Shown here: positions 1 through 7,483 of the stretch, one piece after another
Layout: every line of letters starts with the position of its first letter
Numbering within the stretch: the first letter of the stretch is position 1
DNA from: Candidatus Nitrosopumilus sp.
GTDB taxonomy: Archaea > Thermoproteota > Nitrososphaeria > Nitrososphaerales > Nitrosopumilaceae
Direction of reading: 5' to 3'
Assembly (NCBI GenBank): GCA_029861085.1
Contig: JAOUAE010000012.1
Coordinates: 1-18,523 of the forward strand
DNA: 18,523 nt
The notes under the pieces: generated by a model
Seen by the model: only the letters and a program-made list of their open reading frames with translations
What the model was told of the DNA's origin: nothing
Database searches by the model: none
Program-made: the position numbers and the translations under genes

Positions 1-561
1 CCATGCCAGTTTGTGAGTATGTGAATTGCGCCATGGATAACGTTCCACTTGTGGTCCGTCATACCCAATTAGGTTCCATTTGATCTCATTTGTATAAAGT
101 AGCCATGCATTAAGACTCTGCATTAGCAATCTTGAAGAATTTGCAATGCTGTCTGTCAAATCTATGCTATCTGCAATATTTGCAAAAGATGCTATTCTTT
201 TGGCATTTGCAGCATCGTAGGGACTATCTATAAAATTTTTCTTTTGTGTGATGGTAATATCAAAGGCAAGGTTCTCAGAATCATTTGGATTTGAAGGGCT
301 TTTGGTATTTGTTTTATGAACTATTTTTCCAGACTCATCTCTTATAATTAGAAATAATTCTGGCTTACCTTCGAACCAGTTATCCCTATAGAGATCACTT
401 TCAAAGATAATTTGGAATTTTCCAGATTCATCTGTCCACGAGGATCCTAAAAGATCATCAACTCTGTCATCAAACCATTGCTGATCATTGTCTAAAAGTT
501 CAACATAAAATTTTGATTGTTGAATATTTTGAATACTGCCCTTGACAGTGTAACTCGTCAC
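1..561 (-). CDS. Partial transthyretin-like / carboxypeptidase-regulatory-like domain protein (N-terminal 187 codons)
   Basis: This open frame runs from a GTG at 561 to the left edge, so the C-terminus is missing. The first ~100 residues look like a beta-sandwich of the transthyretin / carboxypeptidase regulatory type: a VKGSI opening strand, a DDLLGSSWTDESGKF turn with the usual 'T-D-x-G-x-F' signature, then a strand pair ending in LFLIIRDESGKIVH. The second half is helical and contains a YDGPQVERYPWRNSHTH stretch that I cannot place. There is no signal peptide or membrane helix in the visible part. An in-frame stop lies eight codons before the GTG. A TATA-like box at 592-599 would give a leader of only a few bases, which supports the start. 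The domain call is by resemblance; no function can be assigned from it. Confidence 0.7.
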   Translation of the reverse strand, partial: MTSYTVKGSIQNIQQSKFYVELLDNDQQWFDDRVDDLLGSSWTDESGKFQIIFESDLYRDNWFEGKPELFLIIRDESGKIVHKTNTKSPSNPNDSENLAFDITITQKKNFIDSPYDAANAKRIASFANIADSIDLTDSIANSSRLLMQSLNAWLLYTNEIKWNLIGYDGPQVERYPWRNSHTHKLAW

Positions 562-591
562 AAGTGTTTTAGCTGTGCATGATTATTAAGA

Positions 592-599
592 ATTTATAT
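592..599 (-). promoter_or_regulatory. TATA-like box for the partial left-edge gene
   Basis: Read on the minus strand this is ATATAAAT, centred about 34 bases before the GTG at 561. With archaeal spacing of about 26 bases from box to transcription start, the mRNA would begin around 569, giving a leader of about 8 bases. The rest of the gap 562-801 shows no other gene. A forward ORF there looks like noise. Confidence 0.45.
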
Positions 600-801
600 C
601 CAATTTTTCGTATAAACCGAAAATATGCGATGAGGTAAAAGAGCAAAAAAGATGTTATCTGTTTTGGAAAAGTCAATAAGAAATTTGTAGATGCAAGAAT
701 TTCACTGTATGAGTAACTACTCTGGTTTAATTTTGATTCTAATGCGACATAACAATGATTCGATAATTAGAAGATATTTTTACAACACAGTTGCAAAAAT
801 A

Positions 802-2376
802 TTATGCTGCATTCAGTGCAAGCAAAACCCTGTTGATTGCATCATCTATCTCAGCAGTATCTGCAGTCAACAATTTTGCTTGCTTGTATTTTATCAGTGC
901 GTCTGCAAGCTGTCCTTCATGTCTATCCACATTGCCAAGACCAAACCATGTATCATATGATTCACTTATTCCATGAGCTGAAGCATAGTATGCCTTTGCA
1001 TCATCAAACCCATTTTGCTCATCCAAAGACAATCTATAAAGTGCATTGGCTTTTATAATTAGAGCATTAACATAGTTATCTACGTGGATATCCGGATCAT
1101 GTTCATAGTCATTTATCACTTTTGAAGACCAAGAAATGGACTTGCTATATTCTCCAAGAACATGATAATCCTCTGCAAGAGATATCTTTCCCCATACAGA
1201 ATTTGATAAAAGCGGAGTACTGTGAATTGCAATTGCACATTTAGTGAATGCAATGTTTAGTCTGTCATCGTCCCTGATCAAATTGCCTAGAGTTGAAAGA
1301 GCCTGAAGATCATTTATGTTAAAATATTTCAACACTATGGTGGCATGTTTTTTTGCAGACTCATAATCCTTCTTTTCATAATTGGTATCCATGAGGCTGA
1401 TGTGGTATTTTTTTAGCTCAGATATTTTATTTGGGCTGAAATTTGGCAACTCCAGCAAATATGGATACTCTGAAGTTAGATTCTTCGTTGACCCAGAATG
1501 TCGTGAGACGCAGTCGGCAGCTTCATCTTCAAGTACATCGTTTGGCCCTTTAATCAAAAGAGTGGTTCTGATTACTTCTTTTCCTCCCAGTGAGTTTTCA
1601 GTAAAACAATCGAAAGTATATTCTAAATCATAGATGATCGAATCTACATTACAATCGTAATTTACTATGCTGGACTTGCTATCTGAAGAAAAAACGTTTG
1701 TGACCATTAATGAGGTACCGTGTAAATCTGCTGGTAATTGTGCAGGGGACAAACGGAATTCTACTAATGGATCAGAATAATATGCATCAATAAATGTGAT
1801 ACCTCCGCCTGTTGCAACAAGGGTTGATACTACAATGGCAGTAAGAACTGTTTTTGATGTCATTACACCGCTGCCGGATGTGTTTGCCGAAGACATAGTG
1901 ACAGATGCTGCTTGAGATAAAGGTGAGGCTGAACCTATTGCGGTTGTCGCATACACACTTGTCATATTTGCAAATCCATTTTGAAGAACTGCAATCAGAC
2001 CAACACCGATACCGACACCGGGAAGAGGAGAAATCCAATTTACCCGTTTTTCACTAGATTTAGTTTTTGTGGTGAGACGACTCCATTTTTTAACTGATTC
2101 ATTTTCAGTAATTATCCATTCAAAATGCTGTGTTGATTTACCATCTAATGATTCTATGGTTCCCTTTATGGATGAATATTTGATGGCTTCTGTTATCCTT
2201 GCTACGTATTCAATTCCATCTGATTCTAATTGCTTGATGTTTGCTGTTTCATTTTTGTGGATTATGTGTATGGTTGGAAACCACTGTTTGGCTTTCTCAC
2301 TGTCGTACAATGACTCAAAAATAATTTTTGTAGTTGCACGCAAATCATAAATCTTGAATGATTCATTGTCACTCAA
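802..2376 (-). CDS. SRPBCC-like / single-pass membrane / TPR-repeat protein
   Basis: This 524-residue protein is not one I recognise as a named family. Residues ~8-92 resemble a short SRPBCC (START-like) ligand-binding fold, with a Trp-Phe near residue 32 and a late FEWIITEN strand. A Gly-rich hydrophobic stretch (~116-135) and an Ala/Ser/Thr-rich linker follow, then a convincing membrane helix at ~176-196. After the membrane comes a beta-rich segment with paired cysteines (~242, 257, 289). The C-terminal third (~330-520) is helical with TPR-like repeats, for example around YDTWFGLGNVDRHEGQLADALIKYKQA. The start is TTG, supported by GAGGT seven bases upstream inside the end of the preceding gene. 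That gene ends only 3 bases away, so the two should be co-transcribed. The topology would put the SRPBCC domain and the TPRs on opposite sides of the membrane (inference). Confidence 0.8.
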   Translation of the reverse strand: MSDNESFKIYDLRATTKIIFESLYDSEKAKQWFPTIHIIHKNETANIKQLESDGIEYVARITEAIKYSSIKGTIESLDGKSTQHFEWIITENESVKKWSRLTTKTKSSEKRVNWISPLPGVGIGVGLIAVLQNGFANMTSVYATTAIGSASPLSQAASVTMSSANTSGSGVMTSKTVLTAIVVSTLVATGGGITFIDAYYSDPLVEFRLSPAQLPADLHGTSLMVTNVFSSDSKSSIVNYDCNVDSIIYDLEYTFDCFTENSLGGKEVIRTTLLIKGPNDVLEDEAADCVSRHSGSTKNLTSEYPYLLELPNFSPNKISELKKYHISLMDTNYEKKDYESAKKHATIVLKYFNINDLQALSTLGNLIRDDDRLNIAFTKCAIAIHSTPLLSNSVWGKISLAEDYHVLGEYSKSISWSSKVINDYEHDPDIHVDNYVNALIIKANALYRLSLDEQNGFDDAKAYYASAHGISESYDTWFGLGNVDRHEGQLADALIKYKQAKLLTADTAEIDDAINRVLLALNAA

Positions 2377-2379
2377 AAA

Positions 2380-2790
2380 TCAGACCTCGTTTTCTAAAAA
2401 TTCTACAAAGGCGTAGGTATTCTTACTCAATTCTTTAATTTCATTTTCATATTTGCTTGAAAACACTATTCCACGCCGAATGATTGCTTGTCGTACTTTT
2501 GAATTTGAGAGTATTTCAAAAATATGATTACATTTTTTGCTATTGCATTCATCGCAAGTTATTTCGTTTTCAGCTATTGCAAATGAATATATTTTATCAG
2601 GAGATTTTGTTTCAAAATAAAAATAAAATTTCTCAACAGTGTTTTGTTTCTTTTTGGTTTGTTTTCTGATGCGAGGTTTATTCCAATAGGGAGTTCTGCA
2701 TTGGACGTTGGCACAAGTATTGGGTGTCTCCATTTTGCCCACCCACTTATAATTACATCTGTTACAAGTGTTGATTTTAAGCTGTTGCAC
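2380..2790 (-). CDS. Small protein with two candidate zinc-binding clusters
   Basis: This 136-residue, lysine-rich protein carries an N-terminal zinc-ribbon-like cluster (C9-x2-C12 and C26-x4-C31, with a Trp at 16 and NTC/CRTPYW around the second pair). A second cluster lies mid-protein (C79-x2-C82-x4-C87-x-H89). A basic KQTKKKQ linker joins them, and the C-terminus is helical. Such ribbons bind nucleic acid or protein partners, so a regulatory role is possible but unproven. The start is GTG at 2790, with a TATA-like box about 31 bases upstream. The gene is the first of a two-gene unit: the membrane/TPR protein starts 3 bases after its stop, and the last codons of this gene supply that gene's ribosome-binding sequence. 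The pairing suggests the two products work together. Confidence 0.75.
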   Translation of the reverse strand: MQQLKINTCNRCNYKWVGKMETPNTCANVQCRTPYWNKPRIRKQTKKKQNTVEKFYFYFETKSPDKIYSFAIAENEITCDECNSKKCNHIFEILSNSKVRQAIIRRGIVFSSKYENEIKELSKNTYAFVEFLENEV

Positions 2791-2817
2791 AGTAATATGA
2801 TGATTTTCTGCTATTAA

Positions 2818-2825
2818 AATTTATA
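2818..2825 (-). promoter_or_regulatory. TATA-like box for the zinc-cluster/TPR unit
   Basis: The minus-strand sequence TATAAATT is centred about 31 bases before the GTG at 2790. A start of transcription around 2795 would make the first gene nearly leaderless, as seen elsewhere in this window. Confidence 0.5.
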
Positions 2826-2875
2826 ATTAATCGCTAAGCTAGTGTGTATTATAAACATTGATTGTAGATTACACA

Positions 2876-2893
2876 TAATGTATATATACATTA
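2876..2893 (+). promoter_or_regulatory. 18-bp perfect palindrome containing a TATA box, upstream of the small ORF and glmS
   Basis: TAATGTATATATACATTA is an exact 18-base palindrome. Its TATATA core is centred about 26 bases before position 2911, so a forward transcript would start just ahead of the GGTGA and ATG of the small ORF at 2919. Because the element is symmetric it could place a pre-initiation complex in either direction, or act as the operator of a dimeric repressor that blocks TBP. A second TATA-like sequence (TATAAA, 2903-2908) follows and could serve a later start. Confidence 0.5.
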
Positions 2894-2918
2894 GTAGGGA
2901 TGTATAAATGGTGAAACT

Positions 2919-3095
2919 ATGATGACAAACAAGCTAATTCTCAGATCTGGAATGGAACATCAAGCGTTTCAATCCGATCCTTTCACAAGCCAAAAACAAT
3001 TTCATTCCAACCAGTTTCCTCAAAATGAGTTATCATATTTTGCAAAAGTGAGTTTTTCACCAATGATCGTAGCAAAGATAGGGGATGTAAATTAG
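2919..3095 (+). CDS. Hypothetical small protein upstream of glmS (58 codons)
   Basis: An ATG-to-TAG frame encodes 58 residues beginning MMTNKLILRSG and ending VAKIGDVN. There are two tandem ATGs. GGTGA at 2910-2914 lies seven bases before the second, a good ribosome site. The stop is one base before the TTG of glmS, so ribosomes finishing this frame would be placed to initiate glmS (translational coupling). The protein is polar, Gln/Phe-rich in the middle, with no membrane segment or cysteine. I recognise no family. It may be a genuine small protein or a coupling leader for glmS. Position and ribosome site argue for translation, but length alone does not prove it. Confidence 0.45.
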   Translation: MMTNKLILRSGMEHQAFQSDPFTSQKQFHSNQFPQNELSYFAKVSFSPMIVAKIGDVN

Positions 3096-3096
3096 G

Positions 3097-4875
3097 TTGT
3101 GCTCGATAATTGGATGCCTGTATAATCAAAACACTGTAGATGTTGCAGATGTGATCGTAGAATCTATGGGAAAGATGGAATATAGGGGATATGACAGTGT
3201 AGGGATAGCGACAATTAATGATCAAAAAATTACTCTAAAAAAAGGAATAGGAAAAGTCTCGGTTGTAAACAAAAAGATGTCATTGGACAATCTCAAAGGA
3301 GATGTTGGAATAGGCCATACAAGATGGGCCACTCATGGGAGTGTTACATCCGTAAACGCACATCCACATGTCTGTGCACAATCTGAAATCGCGGTAGTAC
3401 ATAACGGGATTATCGAAAACCATCTGGATCTAAAAAAACAACTCAAGCTAAAGGGTGTCATTTTCAAGTCTGACACCGACACAGAAGTCATACCAAACTT
3501 ATTGTCTTCATTCATTAATCAAGAAGCAGAAATAAAAAGCGCAGTAGTCAAAACAGTTTCAAAATTAATTGGGCAGTATTCTTTTATCGCAATGCTGAGA
3601 AATGAAACCTTGGTTGGAGTTAAGGATCATGAACCGCTAATTTTGGGTATTGGCCCCACAGGTTATTTCCTTTCAAGTGATGTGTTGGGATTTGCAAAGC
3701 ATGTGGACAAGGTAATTTATCTTGATGATGGACAATTTATCGTTCTCAATCATAATGGTTACAAAATATATGACTTTCAAGGCAACCTACTCAATCTTAC
3801 CCCGACAAAGTTATCCAGAAAGTTTGAAAATATTGAAAAAGGTGATTATGATCACTTCACAATGAAAGAAATACAGGAACAAACATCTTCAATTTTAGAA
3901 TCCGGAAATGAATTCCTGGATGAATTTGCAACATTCGCTGAAATTTTGAAAAACTCAAACCGTGTTTACATTACAGGCAGTGGTACCAGTTACAATTGTG
4001 GACTGGTAGGAAAGTATCTCTTTCCAAAAGTTGTGGGAAAAAGCATCGAACCCATCATGTCCAGTGAAATGAAATCCTTTGAGAATTGCTTTGATGACAA
4101 GTCTGCACTCATTGCGATTTCTCAAAGTGGGGAAAGTGCGGATGTACTAAATTCAGTCGCTTTTGCCAAAGAAAAAGGTGCCAAAATACTGTCAATTGTA
4201 AATACTACGACTTCATCCTTGGTAAAAATGTCTGATTCTTTTATTGGATTAAACTGTGGGTACGAGGTAGGAGTAGCTGCAACAAAAAGCTTCACATCTC
4301 AATTGATCATACTCTATCGCATACTGGAAAAATTTGATCCTACGCTAAATGTTTCTCACAGACTCTATTTGGTATCCAAGGCAATAGCCAAAATACTAGA
4401 CAACAAAAAATTAATTCTAGAAATTTCTCAAAAACTAAAAAACATTGAAAATCTGTATATTTTAGGCAGAGGCATACACTATCCTATTGCCAAAGAAGGA
4501 GCGTTAAAAATTAAAGAATTGTCATATATTCATGCCGAAGCAGTTCCGACAGGAGAGCTAAAACATGGTCCACTGGCATTAATTGATGAATCCACATATA
4601 TCATTTTAATAAATCCCACAGATGACAGTTCAACGCATTCAGATAACATTTCAAATGCCAGTGAAATTAAATCCAGGGGGGCAAAAATTATCGGTATATC
4701 CAATGAAAATAATCCAATTTATGATTATTGGATTCCTTTACCTAATATTTCCAAAATATTTTATCCAATAATCGAAACAATTCCTTTTCAATTAATGGCA
4801 TATTATCTTTCAATTGAAAGGGGGAATGATCCTGACTATCCTCGCAATTTGGCAAAATGCGTTACTGTAAAATAG
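3097..4875 (+). CDS. glmS: Glutamine--fructose-6-phosphate aminotransferase (isomerizing)
   Basis: GlmS makes glucosamine-6-phosphate from fructose-6-phosphate and glutamine, the first step to UDP-GlcNAc and hence to archaeal glycans. Residues 1-~230 are a class II glutamine amidotransferase with nucleophile Cys2, RGYDSVG (30-36), TRWATHG (75-81) and HNGIIEN (102-108). Two SIS sugar-isomerase domains follow: SIS1 has GSGTS from 294 and SQSGES (342-347), and SIS2 has GRG near 457, KEGALKIKELSYIHAEA and ELKHGPLAL. The terminal LAKCVTVK matches the family's LAKSVTVE end, including the catalytic lysine. Length (592) is normal. The start is TTG at 3097: Cys must be residue 2 so that removal of Met exposes it, which fixes this non-ATG start. 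The gene follows a small ORF by one base and probably shares its promoter. Confidence 0.97.
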   Translation: MCSIIGCLYNQNTVDVADVIVESMGKMEYRGYDSVGIATINDQKITLKKGIGKVSVVNKKMSLDNLKGDVGIGHTRWATHGSVTSVNAHPHVCAQSEIAVVHNGIIENHLDLKKQLKLKGVIFKSDTDTEVIPNLLSSFINQEAEIKSAVVKTVSKLIGQYSFIAMLRNETLVGVKDHEPLILGIGPTGYFLSSDVLGFAKHVDKVIYLDDGQFIVLNHNGYKIYDFQGNLLNLTPTKLSRKFENIEKGDYDHFTMKEIQEQTSSILESGNEFLDEFATFAEILKNSNRVYITGSGTSYNCGLVGKYLFPKVVGKSIEPIMSSEMKSFENCFDDKSALIAISQSGESADVLNSVAFAKEKGAKILSIVNTTTSSLVKMSDSFIGLNCGYEVGVAATKSFTSQLIILYRILEKFDPTLNVSHRLYLVSKAIAKILDNKKLILEISQKLKNIENLYILGRGIHYPIAKEGALKIKELSYIHAEAVPTGELKHGPLALIDESTYIILINPTDDSSTHSDNISNASEIKSRGAKIIGISNENNPIYDYWIPLPNISKIFYPIIETIPFQLMAYYLSIERGNDPDYPRNLAKCVTVK

Positions 4876-5050
4876 AAAACCAAACTAAATTGCTTATTTT
4901 AAAATTATGAAATAAATCAAATCTACAAAATATTTAAACTCATTGTGTTAATCCAAAAATGTGAAGATTATTCTTAAAAGATTGGACTTGTTTTGTATTT
5001 ATCCTCATGCCAAAATTTGACTCATCCTTTAAAATTATCACTTATCGATC

Positions 5051-5127
5051 ATTGATCAATACAAATTACCTGACTTACAAAATCAACGAATCATTCGTTT
5101 TACTTTTTTGTAAATTTTCAATTTACA
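5051..5127. promoter_or_regulatory. Cluster of three dyads in the glmS-GT intergenic region
   Basis: Three inverted repeats occur within 77 bases: ATTGATCAAT (5051-5060), AACGAAT-C-ATTCGTT (5085-5099) and TGTAAATT-TTC-AATTTACA (5109-5127). The second overlaps a TATA-like TTTTACTT (5098-5105) centred about 30 bases before an ATG at 5132, and the third sits where transcription would start. The arrangement looks like an operator around a promoter, or structured RNA. AT-rich DNA produces short dyads by chance, so only the two longer ones carry weight. Confidence 0.4.
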
Positions 5128-5131
5128 TATC

Positions 5132-5221
5132 ATGAGCAATCAAAACAATCAAAACAAACCAAGCAACTGGGAAGAAATGCAAGGGCTTTCCTGGTTCTTT
5201 TGTGAATACAAAATGTTGTGA
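5132..5221 (+). CDS. Possible 29-residue small protein
   Basis: An ATG-to-TGA frame encodes MSNQNNQNKPSNWEEMQGLS and nine more residues (WFFCEYKML). It follows directly after a dyad-rich promoter-like segment and ends on TTG TGA followed by seven Ts, which could be a transcription stop. No ribosome site is present, consistent with leaderless translation. The sequence is asparagine/glutamine-rich at the N-terminus and aromatic at the C-terminus, with no recognised family. It may be a real short gene, the remnant of a longer one, or chance. Confidence 0.25.
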   Translation: MSNQNNQNKPSNWEEMQGLSWFFCEYKML

Positions 5222-5592
5222 TTTTTTTCAAACCGTCATTTTTCACTTATAAAACATAGGAAGAACTTATGAACACAGAATTTCACATCCAATCTATATG
5301 TGTTGTGTTGTGATTTTTTTGAATTATGGGAATTATTTCTTTTTTCTAAAATAGGATCTCATTGAAAGGTCTATCTGCTTCTCGTTATCTTTGTAACCTG
5401 GTTTTGTATTCGATGGGTATTTTTTTGTAATATTTGGTATTCTTGGACCGAGATTATGCAAAAACTAACAAATTATGATAATGTAAAAATTTGAAGGCAG
5501 CATACATTTTTTATAGCTGCTTAACTAATTCCGTATCTTTCCTATATTTACTGATGCACATAAATTTGATTATACATTTTCTAAATTAGAAA

Positions 5593-7233
5593 TTGATTGG
5601 AATACTTCATGGATATTTGTTGGAAGGCTCAGGAAGCAATATTTGGACCAGATCTATTGTAAGATCCTTGTGTAAAAATGGAGAGACAATTCATCTTGTA
5701 TGTCAAGAAAACCATCCCGAAAATTATGATTTCATATCAGAATGTCATCATCATTATTCTGACGGTTCAGTTGAAACAAAGTTAAAACAAGATGTTCCAT
5801 ACAAGGGCAAATGCATTATGCATAAACCACAGTTAGGCAACACATTACCAGTCTATGTATGGGACAAATATGAAGAATTCTCCAATGCTATTCCGATGAC
5901 CGAGTTACCAAATTCTACAATTGAGGATTATCTTGAACGAAATACAAAAACCCTGTTAAAAATAATAAAGAATTACGGACTGACGTCATTACATGTTAAT
6001 CATGCAGTGCTACTATCTGTGGTGGCCCAAAGAGTCAACAAAATCACTTCCATTCCTTATGCTATAATGCCACATGGCAGTGCAATTGAGTATGCTGTAA
6101 AAAGAGATAAACGATTCTTAGATCTTGCCAAAAAACCATTTGAATCTGCAAAAAAAATTTTTGTCGTTAGCAAAGAGATGGAAAATAGAATATTGTCTAT
6201 TTTTCAATCCGTCCCCAATATCAACCAGAAGATGACACACTTGAATTTGGGTGTAGATACAAGTATTTTCAAACCAGTCTCTCCTGAGTTACGTCATCAA
6301 AATATTGAAAAACTATTTCAAAAATTGAAAGATACGCCTAGGGGCAAACATGATGAACAGTCAAAAAATTTAAGAAAAAACCTCAACTCCACTTTACAAT
6401 CAAATGAATTAAGTAAACTAATATCTTCGACCACTGATTATCAAATGAAACATCCTGATGTTGATGTTGAAGCCAAACTAGAAAAAATTAATTGGACTCA
6501 TGATAAAGTAATTTTGTTTGTAGGGCGCTTGATAACAAGCAAGGGAATCCAATCAGTCATTGCGACTTTGCCGTTGGTATTTCATCTGCATCCAGATGCA
6601 AAACTGATAATCGTAGGTCATGGTCCATTACGTGAAATAATGGAGATCTTTTTGTGGGCACTGGAAAATAACGAAAGAGAATTAGTTGAGAAAATTATCA
6701 CATGGGGAAAATCTCTTGAGGGAAATTTGGATAACAAATCTCCCTTTGAAGAGGTTTTATCACTCTTCAATCAATTGGAAAAAAATAATGAATTGGATTC
6801 CTATTATGAAAAAGCTCACAAACATATTAGATCAGACAAGGTAATCTTTACAGGCTATCTCGGTCACGAAGAGTTGCGTTATCTTTATCCTTGCTGTGAT
6901 GTGGCAATCTTTCCATCAGTGGTGATGGAAGCTGGACCTCTGGTATTTTTAGAGGCACTGGCATCAGGTTGTTTTCCATTGGGGACTTATTTTGGAGGAA
7001 TGGCTGTAAATATTGACTCAATTTCTGACAGATTGCCAAAAGAAATATCCGATTTGATGAAAATAGGCGTAAAAAATGATGTGATGTTATTTGATATTGT
7101 CAAAAAAATTAACGGTGCTCTTTTACTTGATGGAAAATATCGATCTGCATTAAGCAAAACTGCCAAAGAATTGTATGATTGGAGCAGTGTAGGTGAAAAG
7201 ATCTCATCAGAACTTAATTCAATGAACCGATAG
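5593..7233 (+). CDS. GT4-family glycosyltransferase (GT-B fold)
   Basis: This enzyme should transfer a sugar from a nucleotide-sugar donor onto a glycan or lipid acceptor in the cytoplasm. The N-terminal half has a family-typical GILHGYLLEGSGSNIW opening and PHGS at 160-163. The C-terminal half has VGRLITSKGI from 310 (donor-site loop), GYLGHEELRYLYPCCDV and E446-AGPLVFL-E454, the E-x7-E motif of retaining GT4 enzymes. At 546 residues it is ~150 longer than a typical GT4 protein. The extra length sits in a Lys/Asn/Gln-rich insertion (~230-300) and a charged helical insertion (~350-410). The start is TTG, with TATA-like sequence at 5560-5567 about 30 bases upstream, suggesting a leaderless mRNA. 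Donor and acceptor cannot be read from the sequence. GlmS nearby upstream feeds UDP-GlcNAc formation, a weak hint. Confidence 0.9.
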   Translation: MIGILHGYLLEGSGSNIWTRSIVRSLCKNGETIHLVCQENHPENYDFISECHHHYSDGSVETKLKQDVPYKGKCIMHKPQLGNTLPVYVWDKYEEFSNAIPMTELPNSTIEDYLERNTKTLLKIIKNYGLTSLHVNHAVLLSVVAQRVNKITSIPYAIMPHGSAIEYAVKRDKRFLDLAKKPFESAKKIFVVSKEMENRILSIFQSVPNINQKMTHLNLGVDTSIFKPVSPELRHQNIEKLFQKLKDTPRGKHDEQSKNLRKNLNSTLQSNELSKLISSTTDYQMKHPDVDVEAKLEKINWTHDKVILFVGRLITSKGIQSVIATLPLVFHLHPDAKLIIVGHGPLREIMEIFLWALENNERELVEKIITWGKSLEGNLDNKSPFEEVLSLFNQLEKNNELDSYYEKAHKHIRSDKVIFTGYLGHEELRYLYPCCDVAIFPSVVMEAGPLVFLEALASGCFPLGTYFGGMAVNIDSISDRLPKEISDLMKIGVKNDVMLFDIVKKINGALLLDGKYRSALSKTAKELYDWSSVGEKISSELNSMNR

Positions 7234-7454
7234 TTTTCTTTATGCATGATCTTGTATCTGATTATGAATCCCATTCTCTAAAATCTTATTTTGTATTCCT
7301 TTCTGACATTCTTCATAATGCTTTTCATTGTGTCAAAAATTATGGTCACACGGACCGTTCTATCTCTACCCGGGTATAACGCACATGAAATATAGTTGGA
7401 GACAAAGATTTTGCTCTAAGTATTGAATCAAGATTGAAATTTATGAAGACATGG

Positions 7455-7462
7455 TTAAATTA
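7455..7462 (+). promoter_or_regulatory. TATA-like box for the O-methyltransferase gene
   Basis: TTAAATTA is centred 25-26 bases before the ATG at 7484, the spacing expected for a leaderless archaeal transcript. The rest of the 7234-7483 gap is T-rich and contains no credible gene. Confidence 0.5.
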
Positions 7463-7483
7463 TTTTAAAATTACAAATACGGT

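Larger units (their letters stand above)
4876..5592. other. 717-base intergenic region with possible small transcripts
   Basis: No frame of gene length exists on either strand. Besides the dyads and the 29-codon frame described separately, a TATA-like CTTATAAAA (5246-5254) precedes a 14-codon frame at 5269-5313 with AGGAAG ahead of its ATG. This frame also ends TTG TGA and seven Ts. The shared 15-mer TGTTGTGATTTTTTT (5214-5228 and 5306-5320) marks the ends of both. The remainder is AT-rich, with T-runs at 5337-5345 and 5422-5428 that may act as terminators, and an AT-rich promoter-like stretch at 5560-5577 ahead of the glycosyltransferase. Confidence 0.4.

Noticed and set aside
691..960. 89-codon plus-strand frame near the end of the TPR gene.
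   Set aside because: It mostly overlaps the coding strand of the TPR gene in antisense and has Cys/Ile-rich, unprotein-like composition.
2860..3096. glmS ribozyme or riboswitch ahead of glmS.
   Set aside because: I find no recognisable core or pseudoknot, and much of the region is a small open frame.
3100..3225. Minus-strand frame over the start of glmS as a possible antisense gene.
   Set aside because: It is a shadow of the well-supported glmS coding sequence.
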